From Frankineae bacterium MT45 (GTDB lineage: Bacteria > Actinomycetota > Actinomycetes > Mycobacteriales > Jatrophihabitantaceae): a stretch of DNA of 64,000 bases. Where the stretch lies: NCBI GenBank assembly GCA_900100325.1, contig LT629697.1, positions 3,779,423 through 3,843,422 on the forward strand. Reading direction: 5' to 3'. This document shows, one piece after another, positions 16,671 to 25,584 of this stretch (position 1 is the stretch's first letter; each line of letters opens with the position of its first letter). The notes under the pieces are model-generated. The model had not been told where the DNA came from and searched no databases. It saw nothing but the letters and a program-made list of their open reading frames with translations. A program made the position numbers and the translations under genes.

Positions 16671-18569
16671 TCAGGGCGCACTCGGCAGGCCTGCAACCGC
16701 CTTGCCGATCCCAGAACTCGTCGTGCAGACGCGACCAGCGTCCACCTTCTGCGACTTCAAATACAGCGTCGACACCGTCACATCCTGGCCGAAAGTGGCG
16801 GCATTCGCGGCTTCGGCGACGGCGGCGTTGTTCAACTGGAAGCGCAGCAGCTTGGTGAACTCGCAGTTGTCCGCGACCGACTCGATGCTGAACTCGACGG
16901 GTGGCCGCTGGGAGGATTTCCGTTCGATATTGTCCAGGCCGCCGGCCCCGGTCGAGCCCTCCACCAGATTGATGTTAGGGCCGCTCTGGATCTGCGACGT
17001 CTCATTCTGCGCGTGCAGATGCCCTGAGTTTGTCTGGCGAATCTGGCCAGAGAGGTCATGCGTGAGCTGATCCGCAGCGTTCGGCTCATGGGTCATGAAC
17101 ATATCGAAGACGCTAGATTTGCTGGCGTCCTTCACCGCATCATCGACGGCGCGTCGCTCCAATTTGTCGGTGTCCGAGTCGTCATTGGAGCCGTAGACGC
17201 CGGCCGCCCCGTAGACCCGCGGGTCGGGAAGGCCCGCAATAGTAAGGCCAAACGCCTCGACGTACCCCGGCGTGACGGTGATCTGACCTCCCGACGGCTT
17301 GGTCTTGCCACCGAGTACGGTCACCCCGCGAATGCTAGCCATCACGGCGGCCACGTCGGCTGAGTCATGATTTCCGGCCACCCAGAGCATCGGGATCGTC
17401 TTGGTGAGGTTGGCGATCGCCGAAACATACGTCGGTGTCATCTCCGCGGCCGAACCGAACTCGCTCTCGTCGCCAGTGTCGATGACGAGCTTTACATCGA
17501 AATTCTGGGCATATTGCAGCACCAGCGGGTACATGGCGGCCAGGTGCATGTCGGAGATGAACATAACGTTGAAGGAGGTCGTCGGCAGGTCACGCTGCTC
17601 GATCTTCTGCTGCAGTGCCGCCTGGATCCCGATCACCGAGCCCAGCGCGTCGTAGGCCTTGGACTGCTGCAAGTAGTACTGCTTCAGCTGATCGGGGAAG
17701 AGCTGGAAGGAGGCTAGCGTCCCGCTGAGTTTCGACTCCTTCGCCCAATCCGGGTTGTAGGTGAGCGCACCGAAGGCTCCCGCTAGCAGCAGCACCAGCA
17801 GTCCTCCCCCGAGCTGGCGCAAACGGCGCCGGATCTCGTGCGGACGAGGCGCCAATCCTCGTAAATACCGGAAGGTCATCTCGATCAGCGCGACGAATAT
17901 CAGCCCGATGATGATGCCGAGGACAAGCTCGCCGATGAGCCAGGCGGCGATCTGCGGTATCTGGGCGCTGAAATCCTTGCTGAGCTTGGCTACGTAGGCC
18001 GGGGTGTCCTGGTCGGCTGCGCGCGTCAAACGCAGCAGATCGACGTCGACCGGGGAGACGTGAATACCGATCGGAAGGCTCGTGAAGTGCGGGAATTGCC
18101 AGCTGCCCAGGCTGGTGTCGGCGCTCAGCCCTGGGCGGGTGAAGAGCGACGCCTCGACCCGGAATGGCACCCCGTCGACGGTGGCTCGGAACGGTAGCGC
18201 GCGGGCAATCACCGACGCCACACCGAGCGCCACCGAGAGGCGCAGGGCCCACATGAGCAGGAATCGTGCGCTACGGCTCGGCCAGTGTGGGGGGAGATGA
18301 CGCTGCCTGGTCAGGAACTCCCAGACGCCGGCCCGCGGTCGCGGCTCGGCCTGCGGGGAGACAGCGGGGTCAGCTGCGTCAACTACTTCGGCACCGTCAG
18401 CACCAGCGTCGCCGTCAGCGTCAGGATCTTGGGAGTCGGAGGCGCTGAGAGGCGTCTCGCCAACGGTTCCCTCCCGATCGACTGACGCCGACTCCGAAAC
18501 CGCATCGGGAGCAGGATCGGGACCAGATTCGGGGGCAGTGTTGTCTTCGTTAACCAACGCTGCCTCCAT
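16671..18569 (-). CDS. Membrane-anchored calcineurin-like metallophosphoesterase
   Basis: This is a 632-aa membrane protein. The N-terminal 100 residues are acidic and disordered (PDPAPDAVSESASVDREG). Three hydrophobic spans follow, near 125-150 (FLLMWALRLSVALGVASVIARAL), 235-262 (IAAWLIGELVLGIIIGLIFVALI) and 285-300 (LLVLLLAGAFGALTY). The catalytic domain (about 355-570) has FISDMHLA (DxH), DTGDESEFG, VAGNHDSAD, MTHEPN and SGHLHAQ, a complete di-metal phosphoesterase set. After three spans that domain is probably extracytoplasmic. The substrate is unknown. The ATG at 18569 leaves room for the divergent GNAT gene; a TTG five codons downstream has GGAGG 5 bases before it and is an alternative. 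The longer frame to 18938 overlaps that neighbour and is rejected. Confidence 0.85.
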   Translation of the reverse strand: MEAALVNEDNTAPESGPDPAPDAVSESASVDREGTVGETPLSASDSQDPDADGDAGADGAEVVDAADPAVSPQAEPRPRAGVWEFLTRQRHLPPHWPSRSARFLLMWALRLSVALGVASVIARALPFRATVDGVPFRVEASLFTRPGLSADTSLGSWQFPHFTSLPIGIHVSPVDVDLLRLTRAADQDTPAYVAKLSKDFSAQIPQIAAWLIGELVLGIIIGLIFVALIEMTFRYLRGLAPRPHEIRRRLRQLGGGLLVLLLAGAFGALTYNPDWAKESKLSGTLASFQLFPDQLKQYYLQQSKAYDALGSVIGIQAALQQKIEQRDLPTTSFNVMFISDMHLAAMYPLVLQYAQNFDVKLVIDTGDESEFGSAAEMTPTYVSAIANLTKTIPMLWVAGNHDSADVAAVMASIRGVTVLGGKTKPSGGQITVTPGYVEAFGLTIAGLPDPRVYGAAGVYGSNDDSDTDKLERRAVDDAVKDASKSSVFDMFMTHEPNAADQLTHDLSGQIRQTNSGHLHAQNETSQIQSGPNINLVEGSTGAGGLDNIERKSSQRPPVEFSIESVADNCEFTKLLRFQLNNAAVAEAANAATFGQDVTVSTLYLKSQKVDAGRVCTTSSGIGKAVAGLPSAP

Positions 18570-18678
18570 CCAGTTGTCCGCCGCGGCACTCCATCGGCCC
18601 CAGTCTTGCAGAAACCGCCACGCCTCGCGGGTCGACGCCCGCTCATGCCCTCCACCGACGCTGCGGCAGGATGGAGCG

Positions 18679-19248
18679 GTGAAGAGACCGCAGACCGCGC
18701 CCTTTCGACTCGCCGCCCCACCGGACGCCGCCGAGCTGACCACCCTCATCGAATCGGCGTATCGGGGCGCCAGCAGCCGGGAGGGGTGGACCACAGAGGC
18801 CGATCTTCTCGGCGGGCAGCGCGTCGATGAGGCGCAGGTGCTGCAGGTCATCAACGACCCGGAGTCGCTACTCCTCGTCCTCCCTGACGCCGATGGGCTC
18901 CTCGCCTGCTGCCAGCTGGAGCGTCGCCGTGACGGCATCGTCTACTTCGGCATGTTCGCCGTGCGCCCCGGTTCCCAGGGCGCTGGCGTGGGACGTCAGG
19001 TGATGGCCGAGGCGCAGCGGCTGGCCCGGACGAGCTTCGGCGCGACCGCGATGGAGATGACGGTGATCGCCCAGCGCAGCGAACTCATCGAGTGGTACGA
19101 GCGGCTGGGGTTCCGACGGACGGGCGAGACGCGGCCCTTCCCCTACGGAGAGCCCCGGTTCGGCGACCCGAAGCGCGACGACCTGCATTTTGTGGTGCTG
19201 CATCGCGATCTGCCGGTGGCCGAGGCAACCACTGAGGGCGCCAGCTAG
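18679..19248 (+). CDS. GNAT-family N-acetyltransferase
   Basis: This is a 189-aa acetyl-CoA-dependent N-acyltransferase. The acetyl-CoA binding block reads GMFAVRPGSQGAGVGRQVMAEAQRLA (motif A, with the RxxGxG/A pattern), preceded by a beta strand (GIVYF). The C-terminal Tyr-containing helix IEWYERLGFRRTGE is motif B. A GTG start fits the beginning of the homologous part (FRLAAPPDAAELTTLI). The frame continues upstream to 18538 but would overlap the divergent metallophosphoesterase gene. The target amine is not predictable. It is divergently transcribed from that gene with about 110 bases between starts. Confidence 0.88.
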   Translation: MKRPQTAPFRLAAPPDAAELTTLIESAYRGASSREGWTTEADLLGGQRVDEAQVLQVINDPESLLLVLPDADGLLACCQLERRRDGIVYFGMFAVRPGSQGAGVGRQVMAEAQRLARTSFGATAMEMTVIAQRSELIEWYERLGFRRTGETRPFPYGEPRFGDPKRDDLHFVVLHRDLPVAEATTEGAS

Positions 19249-19265
19249 AGCGCAGCGCCAGCGCG

Positions 19266-21146
19266 TCAGTTCAGCCGAAGCGCGAGGATGACGGTGTCGT
19301 CGTCGTGGCCGTGCGCCAGCGAGGTCGAGACGATGCTCTGCAGCATCTCGTCCAGCGGCCGATCGGCGAGTTCGTCGACGGCGGCCCGTAGCGCCTCGAG
19401 ACCGTCGTCGATGTCCTGATCCCGCCGCTCCACCAGGCCGTCGGTGTACATCAGCAGCAACGCGCCGCGCGGGATCCAGCGCTCGTGATCATGCCGGGGC
19501 CCGAACTGGTGCAGTCCGAGGAGCGGATCGACGCTGGCGGTGAGCAACTGGGCCGGCTGACCGGGCAGCAGCAGTACCGGCGGGAGGTGCCCGGCGTTGG
19601 ACCAGGTCAACCGCGCACCGTCATCCTCCGGAGTCAGCGTCGCGAGCACGGCCGTGGCCAACCGGCTGTGCCCAGCCGGGGCCATCAGCCGATCCAACCG
19701 GCTCAGGGCGCTCGCCGGCACGTCCGGACGATCGATCAGCAGCGTGCGCAGTGAGGCCCGCAACTGCCCCATCGCCGCCGCGGCCTCGGCGTCGTGGCCG
19801 CTGACGTCCCCGATCGAGAGGATCGCGGTCGTCCCGTCCAGGCTGAAGACGTCGAACCAGTCGCCGCCGACCTGGTCGGAGACGTTGGCCGGGACGTAGC
19901 GGGCGGCGAGCTCCAGGCCGGGCAACTCGGGCAGCGGACCGACCAGCGCATCCTGCAGCACACGCGCGACATCACGCCGCTCGGCCAGCAACTGCGCCCT
20001 GAAGAGAGCCTGTGCGACGTACTCCCCGAGGCTGGTCAGGATGTCCTGCTCGCGCTCGTCCAACCGGTACCCGTTCGACCAGAACATCGAGACGCAGCCG
20101 AGCGGACTTCCGCCGGCCTCCAGCGGCAGGTAGGCGAAGGACGTCCCTCGACTGGCCAGCACGCTGCGGGCCGCCCCCGGCGCAACGTCGATCAACTCAC
20201 GAACCGTTTCGACGAAGATGGGCTTCCCGCTTCTCACTGCGACGGCCGAGGGCATATCGCCGCCGATCGGGAAGACCTCGTCGGCGAGGAGGCCGAAGGG
20301 CTCGGTCTGCTCGGGGTCCACGTAGCTCAGGAACTCCCCGGTGCTGTCCAGCAGGGTGATCCCGCCGAACTCGGCACCGAGACGATCGGCGGAGGCACGC
20401 ACCGCCCGGGAGATGTCACCCACTGTCGTGGTCATCGAGAGGGCCTGGGAGAGCTCCATGAGCAGCCGGGCGCGGTTGTGCGCCGCCGCGACCCGCCCGA
20501 CGGCGACCCGCAGCTGCAACTCGGCCGAACAGGCGGCGGCCAGGTCACTGAGCAGCGCCAGCTCACTGGACGTCCACGACCTCGGCTCGGTGTCGATCGC
20601 GCAGAGCGAGCCGGTGACGGCACCGGTGTCATCGACGAGCGGGATCCCGGCGTAGGCGATGACCCCCAGGTCGGAGACCGCGAGGTTGTCCCGAACCCGG
20701 TCGTCGAGGCGGGCGTCGCTCACCACCAGCGGGCTGGCCGAGACCACGACGTGCTGGCAGAACGAGTGCGACAGCGGGGTGCTGCGCTCAGTGGCCCAGG
20801 GCTCGCCCAGGCCGCTGGCGCCCGGGAAGACCTGACGCTGCTGGTCGACCAGCGACACCAGCGCGACCGGCACGCCCAAAACCGCGCGAACCAGCTCGGC
20901 GAAGCGGTCGAAGGCTTCGTCGGGCCGGGCGGGGAGGGCGGTCTGTGCGGGCAACCCCGCCGGTTGAGGCAGCACCTCCGGCTCAGCCAGCGCCCCCGGT
21001 TCAGCCAAGGGCGCGGGCTCCGAGGACAGCGCGACTTCAGAGGACGGCGCGAGTTCAGACGACAGCGCGGGTTCAGTCGGTGCGGGGGGTTCAGTCGGCG
21101 TCACGACTCCAGCCGGCTGCGGGGCGAGGTCGGGAGTAGGCGACAC
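19266..21146 (-). CDS. GAF-GAF-SpoIIE protein serine/threonine phosphatase
   Basis: This is a 626-aa cytoplasmic signalling phosphatase. Residues 10-70 are a low-complexity run of Ala/Pro/Glu/Ser heptad-like units. GAF-1 spans about 75-215 (FAELVRAVLGVPVALVSLVDQQRQVF, HSFCQHVV, CAIDTEPRSW). GAF-2 spans about 220-390. The C-terminal PP2C/SpoIIE domain (400-626) has GGDWFDVFSL, LSIGDVSGHDAEAA, TWSNAGHLPPVLL, LLMYTDGLVERR and DDDTVILALR, including the metal-binding Asp residues. Such proteins commonly reverse anti-sigma or anti-anti-sigma phosphorylation in actinobacteria. A GTG start is preceded by AAGGGG at 6 bases. It is divergent from a second SpoIIE phosphatase 47 bases away, so the two probably share a control region. 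Confidence 0.92.
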   Translation of the reverse strand: MSPTPDLAPQPAGVVTPTEPPAPTEPALSSELAPSSEVALSSEPAPLAEPGALAEPEVLPQPAGLPAQTALPARPDEAFDRFAELVRAVLGVPVALVSLVDQQRQVFPGASGLGEPWATERSTPLSHSFCQHVVVSASPLVVSDARLDDRVRDNLAVSDLGVIAYAGIPLVDDTGAVTGSLCAIDTEPRSWTSSELALLSDLAAACSAELQLRVAVGRVAAAHNRARLLMELSQALSMTTTVGDISRAVRASADRLGAEFGGITLLDSTGEFLSYVDPEQTEPFGLLADEVFPIGGDMPSAVAVRSGKPIFVETVRELIDVAPGAARSVLASRGTSFAYLPLEAGGSPLGCVSMFWSNGYRLDEREQDILTSLGEYVAQALFRAQLLAERRDVARVLQDALVGPLPELPGLELAARYVPANVSDQVGGDWFDVFSLDGTTAILSIGDVSGHDAEAAAAMGQLRASLRTLLIDRPDVPASALSRLDRLMAPAGHSRLATAVLATLTPEDDGARLTWSNAGHLPPVLLLPGQPAQLLTASVDPLLGLHQFGPRHDHERWIPRGALLLMYTDGLVERRDQDIDDGLEALRAAVDELADRPLDEMLQSIVSTSLAHGHDDDTVILALRLN

Positions 21147-21193
21147 AGTAACCCCTTCCGACGACGCAGCAGGACGGACACTTTGCCACCCGG

Positions 21194-22390
21194 ATGCCTC
21201 ATCGTACTGTTCACCAGTGCCGGTCGTCGACGGTCGCGATAGGCTCGCCTGGCTTCGAGGAGGTTGCGCTGAGTCCGGAGAGTCGCTCCACCGTCACGCG
21301 GTTGCTCCCAGCCGTCGTCATCGCCGTCGTTGTCCTTGTCGACCTGCGACTGGGCTCCTCGCACTCAGTGTCGAGCCTCGCGGTGGTGGCGCCGCTGCTG
21401 GCCTCCAGCCTGCTGGCCCCGCTGCTCACCGCGGCATACGGAGGGTTGGCCGTGCTGGCCTGGGGCCTCCTCGCGACCGACCACAACCAGTTCTCCGACG
21501 CCGCGAGCACGTCGGCCGCCTACTTCCGGCTCGGGGGAATCCTCGTCGGCACGGGCATAGCGGTCGCCGCGGCAACCGCCCGGCAGCAGCGCGAGGCCCG
21601 ACTGCGACGCGTCGAGCATGTCGCCGAGGTCGCCCAGCTGGCGATTCTGGCCGACGTCCCGGAGCGCCTCGGGCCGGTTCGCCTCGCCGCTCGCTACGTC
21701 AGCTCGGCCGAGGACGCGACGGTCGGCGGCGACTTCTACGCTGCCGCCGCGACCGAGTACGGCGTCCGGGTGGTGGTCGGAGACGTGCGGGGCAAGGGAT
21801 TGGATGCGGTCCGGCTGGCGGCCGTCGCGCTCGGAGCCTTCCGCGAGCGGGTCGATGAGGAGCGTGAGCTGACCGCGCTGCTGGAGCGTCTGCACACGTC
21901 CGTCAGCCGGCACTCGAAGTCTGGGGACTTCGTCACCGCGATCCTCCTCGCGGTGAACGACGACGGCCTTGTCACGCTGAGCGTGGCCGGCCACCCGACA
22001 CCGATCCTGACCCAGCAGGGGAAGGCCCGGATTCTCGAGGTCGACGGAGTCCGGCCGCCGCTGGGCATCCCCGGGCAGGCCACGACAACGACGCTGCAGC
22101 TCGATCCCGGGGACCAGCTGCTCCTCTACACCGACGGCGCCACCGAGGCCCGCCGTCACTCCGACAACGCCTTCCGCGACGAGGAGCGCCTCATCCAGGA
22201 CGTGCTCGCCGTCCGCACACCCGGGCAGGCGGTCGACCGGATTCTGGACGGGCTGCAGACCTGGACCGGCGGCCAGCTCACCGACGACGTCGCTGTGCTA
22301 GCCCTGCAGTACGACCCAGCGAACCCGAACCCGAACCCGTCGGCCCGCCGGAGCCGGCGCACCCGCGAGGAGAGTGCACCGGCCGGCTAG
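21194..22390 (+). CDS. Membrane SpoIIE-type PP2C phosphatase
   Basis: The 398-aa protein has three or four hydrophobic spans in residues 35-125 (LLPAVVIAVVVLVDLRLG, SLAVVAPLLASSLLAPLLTAAYGGLAVLAWGLL, GGILVGTGIAVAAATA). A SpoIIE phosphatase domain follows: VGGDFYAAAATEYGVRVVVGDVRGKGLDAV, LSVAGHPTPIL, LLLYTDGATEAR and LTDDVAVLAL. It is therefore a membrane-tethered serine/threonine phosphatase, likely acting on an STAS or sigma-regulatory partner not encoded here. The ATG at 21194 is the longest start but has no ribosome site. GAGGAGG at 21257-21263 lies 5 bases before an in-frame CTG (21269), 11 residues before the first span, so a rare CTG start is possible. The C-terminus is basic and disordered. 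Confidence 0.88.
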   Translation: MPHRTVHQCRSSTVAIGSPGFEEVALSPESRSTVTRLLPAVVIAVVVLVDLRLGSSHSVSSLAVVAPLLASSLLAPLLTAAYGGLAVLAWGLLATDHNQFSDAASTSAAYFRLGGILVGTGIAVAAATARQQREARLRRVEHVAEVAQLAILADVPERLGPVRLAARYVSSAEDATVGGDFYAAAATEYGVRVVVGDVRGKGLDAVRLAAVALGAFRERVDEERELTALLERLHTSVSRHSKSGDFVTAILLAVNDDGLVTLSVAGHPTPILTQQGKARILEVDGVRPPLGIPGQATTTTLQLDPGDQLLLYTDGATEARRHSDNAFRDEERLIQDVLAVRTPGQAVDRILDGLQTWTGGQLTDDVAVLALQYDPANPNPNPSARRSRRTREESAPAG

Positions 22391-22407
22391 AACTGGGGCC
22401 GCCCCGC

Positions 22408-23814
22408 CTACAGGTTGTGCAGGATGTCCTCGACCCGCTCGCGGGCGTCACCGAAGAGCATCTGGCTGTTCTCCTTGAAGAACAAGGGGTTCTGCACGCC
22501 CGCGTAGCCGGTGCTCATCGATCGCTTGAAGACGATGACGTTCTCGGCCTCCCAAACCCGCAGCACCGGCATGCCGGCGATCGGGCTGGTCGGGTCGTCC
22601 ATCGCGGCCGGGTTCACCGTGTCGTTGGCGCCGATGACCAGTACCACCGACGTACCCGAGAGGTCGTCGTTGATCTCGTCCATCTCCAGGACGATGTCGT
22701 ACGGGACCTTGGCCTCGGCCAGCAGCACGTTCATGTGTCCAGGCAGCCGCCCGGCGACCGGGTGGATGCCGAAGCGGACCTCGACCCCGTGCTCGCGCAG
22801 CTTGCGGGTCAGCTCGGCCACCGGGAACTGGGCCTGGGCCACCGCCATGCCGTAGCCGGGCGTGATGACCACCGACGACGCGCCCTTGAGCAGGTCGGCC
22901 GTGTCCATGGCGTTGATCTCGCGGTGCTCGCCGTAGTCGGTGTCGTCGCCGCTGGGCGCCTCAACTCCGAAGCCGCCGGCGATGACGGAGATGAAGGAGC
23001 GGTTCATCGCGGTGCACATGATGTAGGAGAGGTAGGCACCCGACGACCCGACCAGGGCGCCGGTGACGATGAGCAGGTTGTTGTTGAGCAGGAACCCGGA
23101 CGCCGCCGCGGCCCAGCCGGAGTAGCTGTTGAGCATCGAGACGACGACCGGCATGTCCCCGCCGCCGATCGAGGCGACGAGGTGCCACCCCAGCGCCAGC
23201 GCCACCACGGTGACCGCGATGAGCAGGCCGATGTTCGGGTGGATGACGAAGGCGATGGTGAGCGCCACGAAGGCCACCAGCGCACCCACATTGAGCAGGT
23301 TCTTGCCCGGCAGCATCAGCGGGTTCGACTTCATCCGCGCGGAGAGCTTCAGGAACGCGACGATCGAACCGGTGAAGGTGACCGCACCGATGAAGACGCC
23401 GATGAAGACCTCGGCGTGGTGAATCCGCAGCAGATCATGGGCGATCTCGGTCTGATCGGCGCCCTTCGCCTCGACCCCGAGATACCCGTTCCAGCCGACC
23501 AGTACCGCAGCCAGACCGACGAAACTGTGCAGCAGCGCGATGAGTTCCGGCATCCCGGTCATCTCGACGCTGCGGGCCCGCAGGATTCCGATGACGGCGC
23601 CGATGATCATCGCGACCGCGATCAACGCGACGCTGGCGGCGGTGATGCTGCGCGAAGCGAGTCCGATCGTCGCGGCCAGCGCGATCGTCATGCCGGCGAT
23701 TCCGTAGACGACGCCGGTGCGTGACGTCTCGTGCTTGGAGAGTCCGGCCAGGCTCAGGATGAAGAGCAGCGCAGCGACGATATAAGCGGCCTGAGCCGCA
23801 GTTTCAGCACTCAT
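22408..23814 (-). CDS. pntB: NAD(P) transhydrogenase subunit beta
   Basis: This is the membrane and NADP(H)-binding subunit of proton-translocating transhydrogenase, which makes NADPH from NADH using the proton gradient. The N-terminal about 270 residues contain nine or so TM helices. The C-terminal domain III shows [21 protein letters not shown], the NADP-binding region, then [39 protein letters not shown] and the terminal block [23 protein letters not shown], all highly conserved PntB sequence. AGGAGA lies 7 bases before the ATG. It is downstream of pntA with a 29-codon ORF between; its start overlaps that ORF's stop by ATGA. Confidence 0.97.
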   Translation of the reverse strand: MSAETAAQAAYIVAALLFILSLAGLSKHETSRTGVVYGIAGMTIALAATIGLASRSITAASVALIAVAMIIGAVIGILRARSVEMTGMPELIALLHSFVGLAAVLVGWNGYLGVEAKGADQTEIAHDLLRIHHAEVFIGVFIGAVTFTGSIVAFLKLSARMKSNPLMLPGKNLLNVGALVAFVALTIAFVIHPNIGLLIAVTVVALALGWHLVASIGGGDMPVVVSMLNSYSGWAAAASGFLLNNNLLIVTGALVGSSGAYLSYIMCTAMNRSFISVIAGGFGVEAPSGDDTDYGEHREINAMDTADLLKGASSVVITPGYGMAVAQAQFPVAELTRKLREHGVEVRFGIHPVAGRLPGHMNVLLAEAKVPYDIVLEMDEINDDLSGTSVVLVIGANDTVNPAAMDDPTSPIAGMPVLRVWEAENVIVFKRSMSTGYAGVQNPLFFKENSQMLFGDARERVEDILHNL

Positions 23815-23900
23815 GACAAAGTCTCCTGGCTCTTCGCGCGAGCGCTCATCGCTGAATTCGCTCCGCTCCTCGCTCGTTCCTCGCTGCGATGCTCACTCAT
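23811..23900 (-). CDS. 29-aa ORF bridging pntA and pntB, starting [13 protein letters not shown]
   Basis: A complete frame fills the pntA-pntB gap. It starts 5 bases after the pntA stop (AAAGG about 9 bases upstream) and its TGA overlaps the ATG of pntB. The peptide is [13 protein letters not shown] followed by [16 protein letters not shown], hydrophilic and basic. The DNA has a repetitive CGCTCCGCTCCTCGCTCGTT texture. From memory, very similar peptide beginnings recur in many actinobacterial genomes, at starts of unrelated proteins and in spacers. It may therefore be a dispersed repeat element inserted in phase rather than a transhydrogenase subunit. Translational coupling to pntB is visible; function is not. 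Confidence 0.45.
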   Translation of the reverse strand: MSEHRSEERARSGANSAMSARAKSQETLS

Positions 23901-23905
23901 TGCAC

Positions 23906-25447
23906 TCAGCCTTTCGAGAACATGCTGAGCATGCGCCGGGTCACGGCGAATCCGCCGAAGATGTTGATGCTCGCCAGCAGGATCGCGACGAACGACAGGA
24001 TCGTGATCGCAGCGTCGGCGTGCCCGATCTGCAGCAGGGCGCCGACGACGATGATCCCGGAGATGGCGTTGGTGACCGACATCAACGGGGTGTGCAGCGC
24101 GTGGTGCACGTGCCCGATGACGTAGTAGCCGATCACGATCGCCAGCACGAAGACGGTGAAGTTGCCGATGAGCTGCGGCGGCGAGAAGGCGGTGACCAGG
24201 AACAGCAGGGCCGCCCCGATCCCGACGATGCTGTACCGGCGATTGGCCGACATCGGCCCCTTCGGCTCGGCAACCGCTACGGCCACCGGCTTGGGTGCCG
24301 CGGCCGGAGCCGCTGAGACCGCGACCGGCGGTGGCGGCCAGGTCTTCTCACCATTGCGGACGACGGTGATGTTGCGCTGGACGACGTCGTCGAAGTCCAG
24401 CACCAACTCCCCGTCCTTGCCCGGCGTCAGCAGTTTCATCAGGTTCACCAGGTTGGTGCCATACAGCTGCGAGGCCTGCGCGGGGAGGCGTCCGGCCAGG
24501 TCGGTGTAGCCAATGATGGTGACGCCGTTGTCGGTTACCACGACCTCACCGGCCACCGATCCGGCGACGTTCCCGCCCTGGATCGCGGCCATGTCGACGA
24601 TGACGCTCCCCGACTTCATGCTGGCCACGTCGGCCGCGGTGAGAAGCTTCGGCGCCGGGCGCCCCGGGATCAGCGCCGTGGTGATGATGATGTCGACGTC
24701 CAGGGCCTGCTCGCTGTAGATCTCCGCGGCCCGCCGGTCGTACTCCTCCGACGTCGCCTTGGCGTACCCGTCGGTGCTCACCTGCTGCTGCGCGACCTCG
24801 ACGGCCAGGAACTCCCCGCCGAGCGACTTGACCTGATCGGCCACCTCCGGGCGCGGGTCGGTCGCCCGCACGATCGCCCCGAGACTGCTGGCGGCGCCGA
24901 TCGCGGCCAGACCGGCCACCCCGGCCCCGGCGACCAGTACCTTGGCCGGCGGCACCTTACCGGCGGCCGTCACCTGCCCGGTGAAGAAGCGACCGAAGAC
25001 GTGCGCCGCCTCGATGACGGCCCGGTAACCGGCGATGTTCGCCATCGAACTCAGCACGTCCAGCGACTGCGCCCGCGAGATGCGCGGCACCGCGTCCATC
25101 GCCAGCACCGTGATCGGCCGCCCGGAGAGCGCCTCGACCAGGTCGGGGTTCAGGGCCGGGCTGATCAGGCTAACCAGCGTCGCGCCATCGGCTAGCCGCG
25201 GTAGCTCAGCCTCGGCGGGCGCGTTCACCTTCAGCACCACGTCACCGTGCCAGGCCGCCTCGGTCGGGACGACCTGGGCACCCACCTCGCTGTAAGCGTT
25301 GTCGGGGAAGCTGGAGCCCTCACCGGCTCCGGTCTCCACCGAGACCGTGTAGCCAAGTCCCAGTAACTGCTTGACAGTCGTGGGCGTGGCGGCGACCCGG
25401 GTCTCCCCGGCCGCCGACTCCTTGACCACTCCGATATGCAACGCCAT
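23906..25447 (-). CDS. pntA: NAD(P) transhydrogenase subunit alpha (single-polypeptide form)
   Basis: This is the NAD(H)-binding domain I joined to the short membrane domain II, as in the enterobacterial enzyme, whereas many actinobacteria split this into PntAA and PntAB. It has [22 protein letters not shown] at the start, the nucleotide-binding block [31 protein letters not shown] and the mobile-loop region [28 protein letters not shown]. After a Pro/Ala/Val linker (about 375-405) come four TM helices to the C-terminus (513 aa). AAGGGGG sits 6 bases upstream of the ATG. It forms an operon with pntB and supplies NADPH for biosynthesis or redox defence. Confidence 0.96.
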   Translation of the reverse strand: MALHIGVVKESAAGETRVAATPTTVKQLLGLGYTVSVETGAGEGSSFPDNAYSEVGAQVVPTEAAWHGDVVLKVNAPAEAELPRLADGATLVSLISPALNPDLVEALSGRPITVLAMDAVPRISRAQSLDVLSSMANIAGYRAVIEAAHVFGRFFTGQVTAAGKVPPAKVLVAGAGVAGLAAIGAASSLGAIVRATDPRPEVADQVKSLGGEFLAVEVAQQQVSTDGYAKATSEEYDRRAAEIYSEQALDVDIIITTALIPGRPAPKLLTAADVASMKSGSVIVDMAAIQGGNVAGSVAGEVVVTDNGVTIIGYTDLAGRLPAQASQLYGTNLVNLMKLLTPGKDGELVLDFDDVVQRNITVVRNGEKTWPPPPVAVSAAPAAAPKPVAVAVAEPKGPMSANRRYSIVGIGAALLFLVTAFSPPQLIGNFTVFVLAIVIGYYVIGHVHHALHTPLMSVTNAISGIIVVGALLQIGHADAAITILSFVAILLASINIFGGFAVTRRMLSMFSKG

Positions 25448-25584
25448 GCGGAGCCCCCTTCGCTGAGTAAAACGTCAGAGCAGGAGCGTAGATGGCTGCC
25501 TAGCCGCGCCCCAACCCGGCTATGCCTACCCGATTCACAGAGATTCGAGTAGCGCCAAGCTCACACCCTCGCCCGGCGCGTCGC

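Noticed and set aside
19794-21242. 482-codon plus-strand frame opposite the GAF-SpoIIE gene
   Set aside because: It is shadow of a well-supported phosphatase, without recognisable motifs.
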